From positions 62,001 to 126,000 of the forward strand of contig JASWJB010000087.1 in the NCBI GenBank assembly GCA_032433595.1: a DNA stretch of 64,000 nt, read 5' to 3'. The notes under the pieces were generated by a model. That model had not been told where the DNA came from, did not search any database, and was given only the letters and a program-made list of their open reading frames with translations. Position numbers and translations under genes: made by a program. This DNA is from Conoideocrella luteorostrata. Lineage: Eukaryota > Ascomycota > Sordariomycetes > Hypocreales > Clavicipitaceae. How positions within the stretch are numbered: the stretch's first letter is position 1; every line of letters begins with the position of its first letter. Below, one piece after another: positions 1 through 11,099 of this stretch.

Positions 1-528
1 CAAATCGCGGGGTCAAAGTTGGTGGACGCCCGCTGCGCCTGGCAGAATGGGTCTGGGCTATGCCGCTAGCATATATCTACTCCATAGCTCAGCCATCTTT
101 TATACGTAACAGTTAGACATAGCTAGCCTATAATATCAATGACGGTTTAATTTCATTTTATGTACGGAGTACTATAAACGTATACACGCCCCTTTATAGA
201 CAACGTATTATAAATTTATAATTATTGGATTCCAAATGCGTAGTGTTAGGCATGTACGGGCTTAGCAGCATTCTTCCTTTCCAGAGCCTCCGCCAAGGTG
301 CCACTGTATGCGTGCACTTTGGGGGAAGGACTTCACAGACGACCGTGCTTCTGCTGTACTTGCTTCGCTCACTTTCATCAATGTCTCGTCCAAGCTGCGG
401 ATAATGAGGAGACGCCCCTTTAAATTTGGCTCTGACTAACTAACCATTCATCTTGATAGAGCAGTCACTTCGCCCAGAGAGCACGTACTTTGCATTCCTT
501 CTCTCCGGACGACGCCAAAGACTCGCAA
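1..528. other. intergenic, no gene seen
   Basis: AT-rich sequence downstream of the beta-lactamase-like gene, which ends at 529 on the minus strand. It holds one copy of the recurring 9-mer TACGGAGTA at 163-171. I see no supported open frame. Confidence 0.6.
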
Positions 529-2305
529 CTATTCTATCTTGCTGAATAGAACCGTGCCCTCGTGCATGCCTCGACTGTGAAAATCGATCTTAAGCCCAGC
601 CACTTTGCCATCGACGCCAATCTCGAACTGGCCAGCGAAAAAGTACACATTGTCAGCGCCGTCAGCCTGCTCGGCATAGATGGTCCAGTAGTCTCCCGAT
701 GCGTGCTCCAGGCGAAGCTGATGGTCGAACAACAATTCCGGGCGGTTCGCAACAAGGGCTGTCTTGTTTGCATGATGCGGATGGCGCTCTTCAAAGAGCC
801 GAAACGTCCCGTGGCCCTGGCTCCGGTACACTCCCTCCAGTGCGCCGACACTAACTGTAGGTGGCTGTGGATTTCTAGCTCTGTTGGGGAAGAGAATCTC
901 GGTTGCATTTTTCAAGTCGCGCTCCATCTTCTCTTCGACTTGTCTGTATCTACATGAGTTGGGGGGTTAGCGTTTTAAAAAAAAAAAAAAGCACTGCTAG
1001 GGGATAGTATCCTGAAGCTCAGAAACGCACTTTTTGTCCACGTCCTCACGATCACTGTCTGGGACTTCAAGCTTGTCCGCCATTATTTTCTGCACAATGA
1101 TCTCCTCGGCGTAGTTGGATGTCCTGGCTCCGTTGGCGAACACGACAACGCCGTATTTCAGATCGGGAAACCAGTATACTAGAGAGCCATAGGTCCTTGT
1201 GGAGCCATCGTGCCAATAAGCTACTGCACCATGAAAAGTTGTACGCATCCAGCCAAGACCATAAAGAGCTATATCGTCAGGTCCAGGCTGTACGTTAAAT
1301 CTGGGTGTCCTGATGTCCCTGTGTGCAGCCTTGGAAAACGGCGCTGTCTCATGGACCAGGCATTGCACCCATTTGGCGAAGTCGACCACGGTTGAAATGA
1401 TGCCGCCGGCACCACTGGCGGTGACTGCGTCAAAGAAGGGCATCTCTTTATATTTTTGGTCCTCTTCCACCCAGAGGTAGCTCTTGGCCAAGTCTACCGG
1501 TGCCTTTTTCGCGTCTTGCAAGTCCATGTAGGTCGTCTTCATCCCCAGAGGGTCCCAAATGAGCTCCCGTAGGACGTCTCCCAGCCATTTGCCCGTCACC
1601 GTCTCGATGACATGCGACAAAGAAACGTACATGAGGTTGCAGTAATGCCACTCAACCCGCGGCTCCAGATTCATAGGGAGGTTTCTGAGGTTGCGCACGA
1701 CATCCCTCAGAGTGGTGGCCGTGCCGTTTATCTCCCGATGCCAGGAGACATCATGGCCTGGCAGTCCGGTGCGATGACTCACTGCATCATCGAGAGTGAC
1801 ATGAGCTGTGGCCCACTCATCCTGGAGGATGAAATCGTCCCGGATAATGGAAGAAATGGGCGTGTTCCACCCTCGGAGCAGTTCCGGGGCGGCTCTGGAG
1901 TCGATTAACTGCGCAAGTGCAGCTGCCGTGTGTGCCTTGGAGTTCGATCCCACGTAGTAGAGCGTCTCTGGTGTTGCGGCTGTGTCTGGGAAAGACGCGA
2001 AGCCAAACCCCTTGAGAGAAATCCTCGGTGAGCTCGTCATGTTCACGTTCGCAATCGGATTGGTGCATAAATACCTCTGTAAAAACGTCGTCGCCGTCAA
2101 TTACTGCAATAGACAAGCCTGGGACTTTCCAACTTCTTAGCACCGTCTCGATAAAGACGCCAAGCTCTGCCGTGAAGGGGTTATTCGACTTGGTGTCGTT
2201 AAGTGTTGCTGCGCCCAGGGGCGTCTGAGCATTTTGACTGTGTCCATCCGTTTGGAGAGCCGCGACGAGAGCCGCCGCGGCTACCATACGCCAAATTCTC
2301 AACAT
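529..2305 (-). CDS. secreted beta-lactamase/transpeptidase-like serine hydrolase
   Basis: Spliced gene with exons 2305-2075, 2010-1031 and 949-529 and introns of 64 and 81 nt, giving 543 residues. The start at 2305 was chosen because it opens directly onto a signal peptide (hydrophobic residues ~5-17); an in-frame ATG 18 codons upstream would place a charged stretch before it. The class C beta-lactamase/PBP fold is indicated by the SxxK motif SNSK (residues 99-102, catalytic Ser99), a YCN motif for the second element (HYCNLMY) and HDG (YWHDGST) in place of KTG. The last exon carries a separate C-terminal beta-rich domain of the kind found after this fold (DUF3471-like). Family members cleave or transfer peptides, esters or lactams; the substrate cannot be read from the sequence. 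The fold is well supported, while the 3' intron rests on a GTGCGT donor and frame continuity. Confidence 0.85.
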
Positions 2306-2869
2306 TATAGGAGAAAGGGAATTTTTCTTTTCTTTCGGGTGAAAAATATCGCAATTCAAGAGTAGGCTCTGATCTTAGCCGATTTTTAAAATACTATCAA
2401 TGGCAACAAACAGACGAGAGATGAGGGGACCAAGTGAGCGGAAGCCATATGCGGCACCCGCTCGTTATTCCGCATTTTGCTCAGGGTGTCTACGGCTACT
2501 ATACCCATCCTTCGTCTTGGCTCAGACTCCTTGGGAACTCAAAGCGGGGGCGCTCGCCTTATGCCAAGGGGAAGGTAAAGTAGAGGCCTTACCTGTTACA
2601 GTAGTTGCTGATAGCGTCGGTGAGACGAATCCTACGCTGGCACCTAGCAAATTTCGCAAATTTCACGAAATGCGACATACTGCACAAGGTGTAAAAATAC
2701 AGAAAACGCCTATACATACATAAATGCGTAATGGTTAGTCATATTAAAAAAAAAGGGTTAGTAATTGGGAAATGCCTTTCGGAATTAACTAGCCAAAAAT
2801 GATAACCAATCCATCATACGGTAGATATCCTGTTTCGCGCCAGCTTCCTCTAGTGGAAAGCTGCAATAA
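2306..2869. other. intergenic: promoter side of the beta-lactamase-like gene
   Basis: This stretch lies between the 3' end of the TAP-like hydrolase and the 5' end of the beta-lactamase-like gene, both on the minus strand. It holds A-rich tracts but no supported gene; the plus-strand open frame at 2400-2723 resembles no family. Confidence 0.5.
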
Positions 2870-5148
2870 CTACCTCAACAATCTGGGGTTCAGAATGGCC
2901 AACTCTCTGATATGCTCATCCCATATCTCAATCGGACCTCTCTGTGCCTGAACACTGTCCCTCTTCACGCCATATAAGAATGGTTTCTCATCCGCATAAC
3001 ATGCTGTCTCTTGTTCTCTTGGCACCTTGCCCTCCAAGATGTAAGCCTTGGCGATGGATTCAGTGCAGGCAGACGTATCTCTTGACGAGTGTCCGTAACC
3101 ATGGTGTGCAATCAATCTAGCATTCTTGCCCATCTCGTTTAAGAGTCGTCTGCCATTGCGCAAGGGGGTAGCCGGGTCATGGGTTTCCGCAATCAAAAGA
3201 ATCGGATTGCTTAGAGTCATGTTCAGGCTACCGCGGTATACTTCTGCAGGCTTCGGCCAGTAGTCGTTGAAATGTCTGCAGGGGAGGATGTTTTGGAATC
3301 GAGAGTTGCCTGCAATCCACGACTTGGAAGTCATATTGGCCCATAGCGACTCATACCAGCTCATGCCGTCCTCAGGCTCCGGTGCATCATATTGGTCCGA
3401 GCAGATGACCATATTTGCAAGCTCGTCGGAGCTGGGCCGTTTATTAGGGGGAGGGGGTTTGGTTGGATCATATTCCCACGTAGTGCGCTCCAGCATACGA
3501 GCCGCCAGAGTTGAATTGCCTGCTTCAAGTTCAGCGAGAAGCTGGGCTACCGCTGGCCAGCTCTTCGTGTTGTACATGGCTCCGTACAGAGCTCCCACGA
3601 GAGCCGAATAGGTAATGACCGTGGGGCCGCTGGACTCAGTGTATCCAACCGTCGGTCTTTCGATAAGGGATTTCAATAATGCTTGCATTCGGCGATCAAG
3701 ATCCTTCAAGGTGACCGTCTCCGCTTTGACTGGCTTCGCTAGAGCACAATGATCAGGGCCGGCGTTGACACACTCGCCAAGAAATCCGTCGTGCCAGGCG
3801 TTGGTCCCGTTGTCCAGGGCGGTCTGTTCGACGGTTAGTTTAGTTGCAATTATAGCTAGAACTTTGCTAGCGGATGACTGACCCAACCAAACCCGCCAAG
3901 CAAACGATGATCGCGTACATATTCAGTTCCGTCCAAAATCATGCGTCCGACGCTATTAGGAAACATAGCGGCAAACGTCTGTCCAATGCCTGTGCCGTAG
4001 CTGACTAGGTAACCGGTGAGTCCGTCTTCACCGAGTGCTAGACGAATTTGCTCCAGATCACGAGCTACAAAGGCAGTAGATACAAACCGAGGAAGATCAC
4101 CATGGATCTTCTCACATGCGGAAAAAATTGAATCGCTCAAAGCATCGGCAAACTCCAATTGAGCGCGAGGCGATGGTGATGTCTCGTAATACTGAGACAT
4201 GCGAACAGACCAATGATCTCTGTCAACATCATGTGGAAAGCAGGCAATGGATGGTTGTGAGGCGTTGACTCCACGAGGGTCCCATCCCAGAACGTCATAC
4301 TTGCCGTCACTGAAGCGTTTAGTAAGTTCTTCCGAGGAGCGCCATGCCATAGAAGTGCCGCTGCCACCAGGACCGCCGGGCTCAATGACAATGGTACGTT
4401 CACTTTTGGCACCAGCGCCATGACGGGGCTTGTCGTGACGGTCTTTGTGACCTTTGTGGTCCTTGCGACCTCTATGGCCTTGACGAGCGAGTCCGGACAC
4501 CTGATACTTCGTCACGGCGAGACGAGTGATTCGCGTATCGGACTTGTTGGTGTAATCCAAAGGCACATCGAGATACCCGCAAAGGTAGATGCCGCGACCA
4601 GCATATGGATCATGACGAGGTCCATGGGGGCGATGAGGTTCATGAGGTTTATGTGGTCTGTCGGGCCTGTGAGGCTCGTGAGGCTCGTGAGGGCTATGCG
4701 GTCCGTGAGGTCCGTGATGGTCTCCAGGTCTACCTGGCCTACCCGGTCTACTAGGTTCCTCAATATGGTCATCACTTCCCTCTGTGGCATTGCCCCAGCT
4801 CCAGTGTCGAGGATTGGGATCAAACCGCTTCGCCCAAGTGCGATCAGGGTGAGGGTCATCCAAAGCAGGCGGGAGAGTGTCCTTGGTGCAAGGGATGAAG
4901 TGAAACGGATCGTCCTTTTGTGGAAATCTACCATAAGGAGAATGTAGTCGAGGATGACCATGGCGGTGGCAGCGGTGAGGCCATCTCCAGTGCGGGAGAT
5001 TAAGAAGCCAAGAACCGACGGTGACGATGCAGATGATCTTAAAGATGAACCAGGCGTAGCTTCTACGTCGTGGCGGATTGCTTTGAGTGTTCGCCGCGAG
5101 CGGCTCAGGCTCCATCAACGGAGCCTTCTCGAGTAGTGCGTCCCCCAT
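2870..5148 (-). CDS. TAP-like alpha/beta hydrolase (peptidase S33 family), type II membrane protein
   Basis: Two exons (5148-3883 and 3823-2870) flank a 59-nt intron with a GTCAGT donor and CTAAC branch site; the product has 739 residues. A short cytosolic N-terminus with RRR at 27-29 precedes one hydrophobic segment (~32-51), which predicts a signal anchor with the enzyme outside or in a vesicle lumen. The catalytic parts are GGPGGSG (oxyanion region), nucleophile Ser383 in LVSYGTG, the acid in HDPATPL and the base in GYGHSS, followed by the TAP-like C-terminal domain. Relatives release N-terminal tripeptides or hydrolyse peptides. Two features are odd. The residue before the nucleophile elbow is Leu where Gly is usual (LVSYG, not GxSYG). 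A His/Pro-rich insert (residues ~131-180) and a basic, His-rich loop (~220-245) interrupt the N-terminal half. The gene is divergent from an S9 peptidase gene. Confidence 0.88.
4600..4790 (-). repeat. degenerate tandem repeat coding for His-Pro-rich segment
   Basis: Within exon 1 of the TAP-like hydrolase the DNA repeats short units (9 nt, Pro-His-Glu/Gly/Arg-like), giving about a dozen histidines between residues 144 and 179, usually spaced every third residue. Such tracts are prone to length change and may bind metal, which is inference. Confidence 0.7.
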
Positions 5149-5622
5149 ATTATCTAATTTTATGGCGAGCTATTGAAGACGCGAGAGTTTGAGAAGGGTG
5201 AGTCGTGCGAGAGGAAGAAATGGGGCAGTGAAGAAATGATAAGATAGCAATGTGAGCGCTGGTGAGGTTACGTATGTCTACGCGCCATCCGACCCATCAC
5301 CGGGTGCTCGGGCCTATTAGAGGCTCCTTCATAGGTTATGTCGCCAAGGATGGCAAAAGGTGGATACCTCAAGTGGCTAGACTAGAGTGCAGAAGTGCTG
5401 CTTGGATCCGGTACCCGCGCCTTTTATCAAGCACCTGGGTATGCGGGGGACAAATTACGTGACCCAAATCGTCCCCCTGGTGCCGGGTAACTACCCCGTA
5501 CTGACGTTGCCCCACCCAGCAGCGTGGGCGATGCGGGGATTCGAACTGTCACTCCAGACGAGCGAACGTCACACTAGACCGAATTATCATCAGTTTTCCA
5601 TCAAATCCTAAGCAACGCTACG
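5149..5622. promoter_or_regulatory. bidirectional promoter region between two peptidase genes
   Basis: This 474-nt gap separates the divergent starts of the TAP-like hydrolase (5148, minus) and the S9 peptidase (5623, plus), so both promoters must lie here. I could not assign a TATA box or factor site. A stretch near 5533-5600 resembles a tRNA T-arm on the minus strand but does not fold as a full tRNA. Confidence 0.5.
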
Positions 5623-7719
5623 ATGACGATAAAAAAGTTGGCCCCATATGGCACCTGGGAGTCTCCGATATCCGTTCAAACTGTCACTAAATGCAGAGTG
5701 CTTGCAGCTCCTCGGGTCAATGTAATCTCCGACCTGGTTGTGGGTCTTCTTGCGAACATGAATCTAGGTACTAACATATCTTGTGTGAAAGACTCATCAA
5801 AACCCCGGCAGAGCCTTCTTCATTGAAAGCACGCCAGAAGGAAGAAGTACTATCACAGAGACCACTAAAGATGGTCTAAAAGACGTCCTCCCCCGAGAAT
5901 ACAGCGTACAGAACCGCGTGTACGAATATGGCGGCTCAAAGTATGATGTCCTGCCAGACAATCGACTCATCTTCTCAAACAAGGACGACACTGTGCGCCT
6001 ACTGGATCCCGACACTGGCGAGGTGTCTTTGCTGATACGAAGTGATGCCTTGAGATACTCAAGCTTTTGTGCCAATCGTACCTATCCGTGGGTCCTAGCT
6101 ATCGAAGAAGACCACACTCTCGATGAGCCGTCCAAGGTTCGAAACTATATTGTCGCAGTCAACGTGCAAACTGCAGCAACCAAGCGAATAATTACTGGAG
6201 CTGACTTCTACTACGCACCCCAATTCAGCTTGGACGGCTCGCGTGTATCGTGGCTGGAGTGGAACCACCCAGACTTGCCCTTTGCAGCTGGCAAGCTGTA
6301 TGTGGCTGACTGGGCTCTCGATGGATCTGTGAAAAACGCTCGACTTATTGCTGGTAAAGATTACGAAAGTGTGGCAGAACCTCGTTGGGGTCTTGATGGA
6401 TCTCTTTTCTTTGGCAAAGAGCTTGGTTCCCATCGAAAGCTGTATAGACTTCGACCTGGAGCCGACGCTGAAGAGTTAATTCCTCTCGATGGCTTTGATG
6501 ATGCGGAATTTGCTGAAGCGAGACTGGCTGAGGGAAGGTAGGCTGTTACCGATCCTTTTCAATCCTTTCAAAGCATGTTGCACGTACCTGGTATTGCTAA
6601 CTTTCGTCTAGCCGGACATATGTTCCTCTTAAACCAGACGTTTTGGTTGCCTCAGCCGTCACGCACGGAGCTAGCCGCCTCATCGCAATTAACATTGAGA
6701 CGGGTTCATGGAACCACCTCGCCGATCCAGACACAATATGTGATATAGCCGGGGACGCCATCGCCCGATTGGATAGCACATCGGTTTTGGTCATTGGCAG
6801 CGGTACAACTTCACATAGAGCCGTACATAGGATCAATTTGGCAAACCTTCGGGAGAGTGGTGTTGTTCGACAAGTTACCGATGAGAAATTTCCGGATGGC
6901 ACCTTTGCCCGACCAGAAACAATGCGATTCTCCTCCAAAAGCACACCAAAACGAGATATCTTTGGCTACCTGTGGATGCCTCGCAATCCGAAATACACCG
7001 CCCCTGAAGGTGACTTGCCTCCACTAATCATCCACACTCACGGTGGTCCGACAGGCTGCACAGGACGCGGCCTCAATTTGGAAGCACAATTTTTCACCTC
7101 CCGGGGTTTTGCTTACTACGAGCTCAATTATACAGGATCAACGGGGCATGGCCGATGGTATCGAGAAGCTCTCTTCGGGAACTGGGGCATCTTGGATTCC
7201 GACGACGTCGCCGAGTGTGCTGACCAACTTGTCGCGGCAGGACGTGTGAAACCTGACGCAATTGGGATCACCGGAGCAAGCGCAGGCGGATACAACACTT
7301 TGCAGTGCCTTTCGAGATATCCCGGAAAATTTGCAGGCGGCGTGTGTGTCTGCGGCATTAGCGAGCTGATGTCATTCGACAAGACCACACACAAATTGGA
7401 GTCTCATTACACGCAATTGCTGGCACTGTACCCAGGCGTCACTGAGGAAGAAAAACTCAAGATATACCACGAGCGAAGTGCTATTTATCATACGGAGACC
7501 ATGGACACGCCACTGCTGTTGTTGCATGGCCAAGCGGACACTGTGGTGCCTATTCAGCAAGCTCGCATTCTGGCAAAGGCGCTGAAGAAGCTGGACCGGG
7601 ATGTGCAAATCATCGAGGTTGAGGGCGAGGGCCACATGTTTTCGAAGCCGACGAGTGTGGAATTGAAACTTGTGGAGCAGGATAGGTGGTGGAGGAAAAC
7701 GTTGTTACGGCAGAAGTAG
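5623..7719 (+). CDS. S9 family prolyl oligopeptidase-type peptidase (acylaminoacyl-peptidase/DPP-like)
   Basis: Three exons (5623-5721, 5792-6537, 6612-7719) encode 650 residues. The introns are 70 and 74 nt; the first contains a TACTAAC branch site 22 nt before its acceptor. The N-terminal part (VAPYGTWESP-type start, then repeated sheets with YEYGGSKYDV and YYAPQFSLDGSRV) is a beta-propeller that filters substrate. The C-terminal alpha/beta hydrolase carries the oxyanion motif HTHGGPTG, nucleophile Ser in GASAGG, acid in HGQADTVVP and base His in GEGHMF, so the triad is complete. There is no signal peptide, which suggests a cytosolic enzyme that trims short peptides or N-blocked residues. 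The exact specificity (acylaminoacyl versus dipeptidyl) is not readable. It shares its upstream region with the TAP-like hydrolase on the other strand. Confidence 0.93.
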
Positions 7720-8400
7720 AACAGCTACTCGTACGCGCTACCTATTAAAACACCTAGGTTGGGACTTTCCTTGCATCCACTCTGTCTTCGTATTTGCATG
7801 CAATTAGTGAGGACATTGAACTACCGCGATTATACATATCATCTTTGTCGCGAGTACTCATCTAAGTACCATACTACTACTAGGGGGTTTCATAACAATT
7901 ACTACACCATAGAACCATGTTGTTACAGTAGAATCATGCCAGCATTTACATTTTCTTGTGATGGAATATATCAGGCCCCAGACGAACTTATTTAAGTCTC
8001 GGAACAGACCGGGCCTCCCGGTGTTCCTCACCGGGTCAGACCATAGTCCTCCGCCATCATTCACCTATCATGAGCGAGGATATGGATATAAGTGGTCGAG
8101 GAACACCACCTTTATTGCTTTCGGTAGCCGCGGGGACCCATAGAAAAGACATATCGATAAGAGAGCCCGTTTTATAGTCCATGCTTCCGTATAACTATGT
8201 ACCATGCCAACATGGGTCAGTCCCACATGAGCTTCGTCCCAAAAAAAAATTGACTCAGTCGTGTCGCGTGGCTAGCTAATTTACCTAAGAAGGCATCCCA
8301 AAAAAAAAAAAACATTTCTAGTCATTTTGTCAGAGGCCTTTTTGGAAAGTTAATCGGCGCCGCCATCGAAGTATCGTACCGGCGGTGCATACATCTCATC
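7720..8400. other. intergenic, no gene seen
   Basis: Downstream of the S9 peptidase and upstream of the amine oxidase. It contains two A-runs (around 8240 and 8300) and a short inverted repeat ACCGGG/CCCGGT near 8007-8021. No gene is supported. Confidence 0.5.
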
Positions 8401-9898
8401 ATGGCCACGACCGAGACAAATTTGGCCAAGCCAGACAGCTACTCTCAAAATCATTCTGCGCAGGTGATAGTTGTTGGAGCCAGCCTAAGCGGACTCCAAA
8501 CAGCATATGATCTTCAACAAGACGGGCTTAGCTGCCTCGTCCTCGACGCCAAGAGCACAATTACTCCAGACAGAGCATGTACAGCAGGAGAGGCGGTTGA
8601 CGAAACGACCCATCTGCGCGTCTGCCAGCTTGCTCGTAGGTTGGGCATCAAATTGAAGACTCGACAGGCCTTTGGGAACGACATCGTTGAAGGATTGGGG
8701 GTATCCGAAAATGGAATTCCCAGTGTAAGTGCGCATCAATCTTGTATTTTTTTTAACCAGAATATAAATATATGCATGTGAAGTTACTATCGACTCATTC
8801 ACTCACGCGCAAGCACAGCTCAACGAATCCGACCGTCGCTCTTTCATCCGCGTCCGCGCAAACCTTGATACCCTCTCCACCAAGGTCGACGTCAACCATC
8901 CGGCCCAGATGTTCCCCAATTACGGCACCATGTCTGTCCACGAAATCGCCCTTTCGCAAGGCGCTACTGCTGCCGTCCAAAAGCTCGTAAACGCATGGAC
9001 ACTGGCGATTTTCGGTCTTTCGTCTCAAGCGGTCAGCGCACTGTACTTTTTGCTGTATTGCAAGTCGGCGGGTGGGCTGGTGCAAGTGTTGTCCTGCATG
9101 AGGAGCAGTGACCAGAGCCTGTGGCTTGTTGGGGGAAGACATCGACTCCTTCAGGAGTTGGCGGCTCATCTTGCGCCGGGGACGGTGCGGGCTTCGCAGG
9201 AGGTGTTGAGGATTGAGCAGATGGAGAGCAGGTGTGTCTTGACAACAGCGGTCGGTGAGGTTTTTCAGTGTACAAAGGTTGTTTTGGCCGGGTTATCGAT
9301 GTGCAAGACCGTCGAGCTTGCCCCCGAGCTTAGCAGGGATAAGAAGTGGCTGAAGTCGGACTACATGGTCGGGTATTCTGCCAGAGTGGCTTTGGTGTAC
9401 GATGAGCCGTGGTGGCGACAAAGAGGACTCTCGGGATGCGCCATGGGACTGGAGGGCTCGGTGATTTTGGTGAAGGATACTTCTTCGGATGACGATGATG
9501 ATTTTGAGTGCCGGTTTAGCCTTACGTGCACTCTCGCTGGTGAGCAATTGCAGGACATGGCGGAAATGACAGGGACAGACCGGAGAAAGGTTATACTTCA
9601 ACAGGTTCAAGCTATCTTCGGCGACGGCGTCCCCTCACCAGTCGACATGGTCGAGTTGGATCAGGAGATGAGCATTTGCAACAATAGCCCTGCAAACCTA
9701 GCTGTTCCTGCGACTCGTTTGGGAGACCTTGAACGTGACCTGTGGCAGTCAGAGGGCAATATATACTTTGCTGGAGCAGAGACGAGTTTTGTATGGAGAG
9801 GTCACAACGAGGGTGCTCTGGCGTCGGGAAGCAGAGTGGCAGAAGAGGTTCTGATAGGACTGAGACCTTCATTAGGAAGGTTGGAGTCGAGGCTGTAG
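8401..9898 (+). CDS. FAD-dependent flavin amine oxidase
   Basis: Two exons (8401-8724, 8819-9898) and a 94-nt intron with a GTAAGT donor give 467 residues. The N-terminal dinucleotide fold is VIVVGASLSGLQTAYDL, a GxSxSG variant of the GxGxxG motif, ending with an acidic residue in VLDAKS. The C-terminus has the FAD-binding signature of the monoamine-oxidase family (IYFAGAETS, then GHNEGALASG). The middle part, with LWLVGG and PGTVRASQEV, matches the family's substrate and second FAD segments. I do not see the Ser-Gly-Gly-Cys used for covalent flavin in mitochondrial MAOs, so the flavin is probably bound non-covalently. No signal peptide or C-terminal membrane anchor is evident. It likely oxidises an amine or amino acid to aldehyde and peroxide; the substrate is unknown. 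Confidence 0.85.
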
Positions 9899-10150
9899 GA
9901 TCTATATTTGACGTTTTATCAGGCATGGTACCGGTACTAGATAAAACGTTGAAATATAACGATATAGGATATATTCAATTATGACATATATGCATCTATT
10001 TCATAATATATAGTATCATGTTCCTTGTCTATATTCGCATTTAAGGTTATTTTTAATGTTGCAATTATGAAGACTTAGACGCCGTAAGCTACAATGACGC
10101 CTCGCTGCGCTTCCGAGTGTTTCGTTGCACTTTTGACACCCCGCAACGCC

Positions 10151-11099
10151 TCAGCTGTCCACATCTTCCTCCGCCGGCCAAAAGATCCAAATCACCACCA
10201 TGAGCGACTTCAAGACAGCAGCCGTCCAGAGCGCGCCTTGGATGCCTAGCGAGCTATGCGAAAACAAGCCCCCAGCCACTGCTCCCAGAAGCAGTAAAGC
10301 CGGTGCCGCGGCCCTTCGATTCCTCTCGACGTTTTCAAACTTGAAGAGATCTTGATCTGAGAACAAATCACAGTAGATGCTTGTCAAAACGACACTTGTG
10401 AGCGCATTGTACTTCAAAGCGCGGGAAGTAACTGCCTGGCCGCACGATTGAAAGGCCACAAGAGCCAGCGGCAACAAAACGGTCCAATCGACGGCCCCGT
10501 TATCCTTGGGCGCTGGCTTCACGGTGACAATAATCGCTGCCGCGATGGTGAACAGAGCTTGGGCGCTAAAGGATGCACATAGCACCCAGCGCCTCTTTGG
10601 TGAGAAGTAGCGATGGAAACGAGCAAAGAAAAAGGAGCCGACGCAAAAAGACAGGAGCGAGATGCCGGATTTATAAAGCCGCGGAGTTGTAGGAGGATAG
10701 AAGATAGAGGCGATACCTAGGCCGACGTAGACAGTGTTGCCTAGTGAAGGTTAGAGATTTGTGCATGTATAGCCCCGTAAAGGCGTGACAAGAGTTTTCT
10801 GCTTCTCCGCAGTTAGAAGCGCAGCGTATCTACTCACCGGTTTGCATGGAAACGAACGCGCCCCAAACTTGGGTTGAGGCGCTGTCCAACAAACCTGTGA
10901 CGACATAGCATAATAGCAACACCAAGTCGGCGTATGAACGCGACACCTCGGCTGTCATTTGTTTGCGACATCTTCCTGTTCGAGAAAGCGAGGCCGGTTT
11001 ACGACCGAGGAGAGGCTGTTGTTCGACGTCGCCGACGGCGGCACCGTTGGTGTGTTGACCATGGCCGGACGAGGGCCCGTTGGTGCCATAGTTTGTCAT
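10151..11099 (-). CDS. DUF1275 (YoaK-like) multi-pass membrane protein
   Basis: Exons 11099-10838 and 10740-10151 surround a 97-nt intron (GTGAGT donor) and encode 283 residues. The hydrophilic N-terminal ~45 residues are followed by about six hydrophobic helices. The splice junction rebuilds the DUF1275 hallmark MQTGNTVYVGLG, which supports both the family and the intron. Near the middle lie FQSCGQAVTSRALKYN and LTSIYCDLF, also conserved in the family. The biochemical role is unknown; bacterial and fungal members are suspected transporters or regulators. It ends convergently with the amine oxidase, 252 nt away. Confidence 0.88.

Noticed and set aside
5530..5605. tRNA gene on the minus strand (a T-arm-like AGTTCGAATCCCC is present)
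   Set aside because: The acceptor stem pairs only in part and no anticodon stem with a 7-nt loop and U33 can be drawn; at best a tRNA relic.
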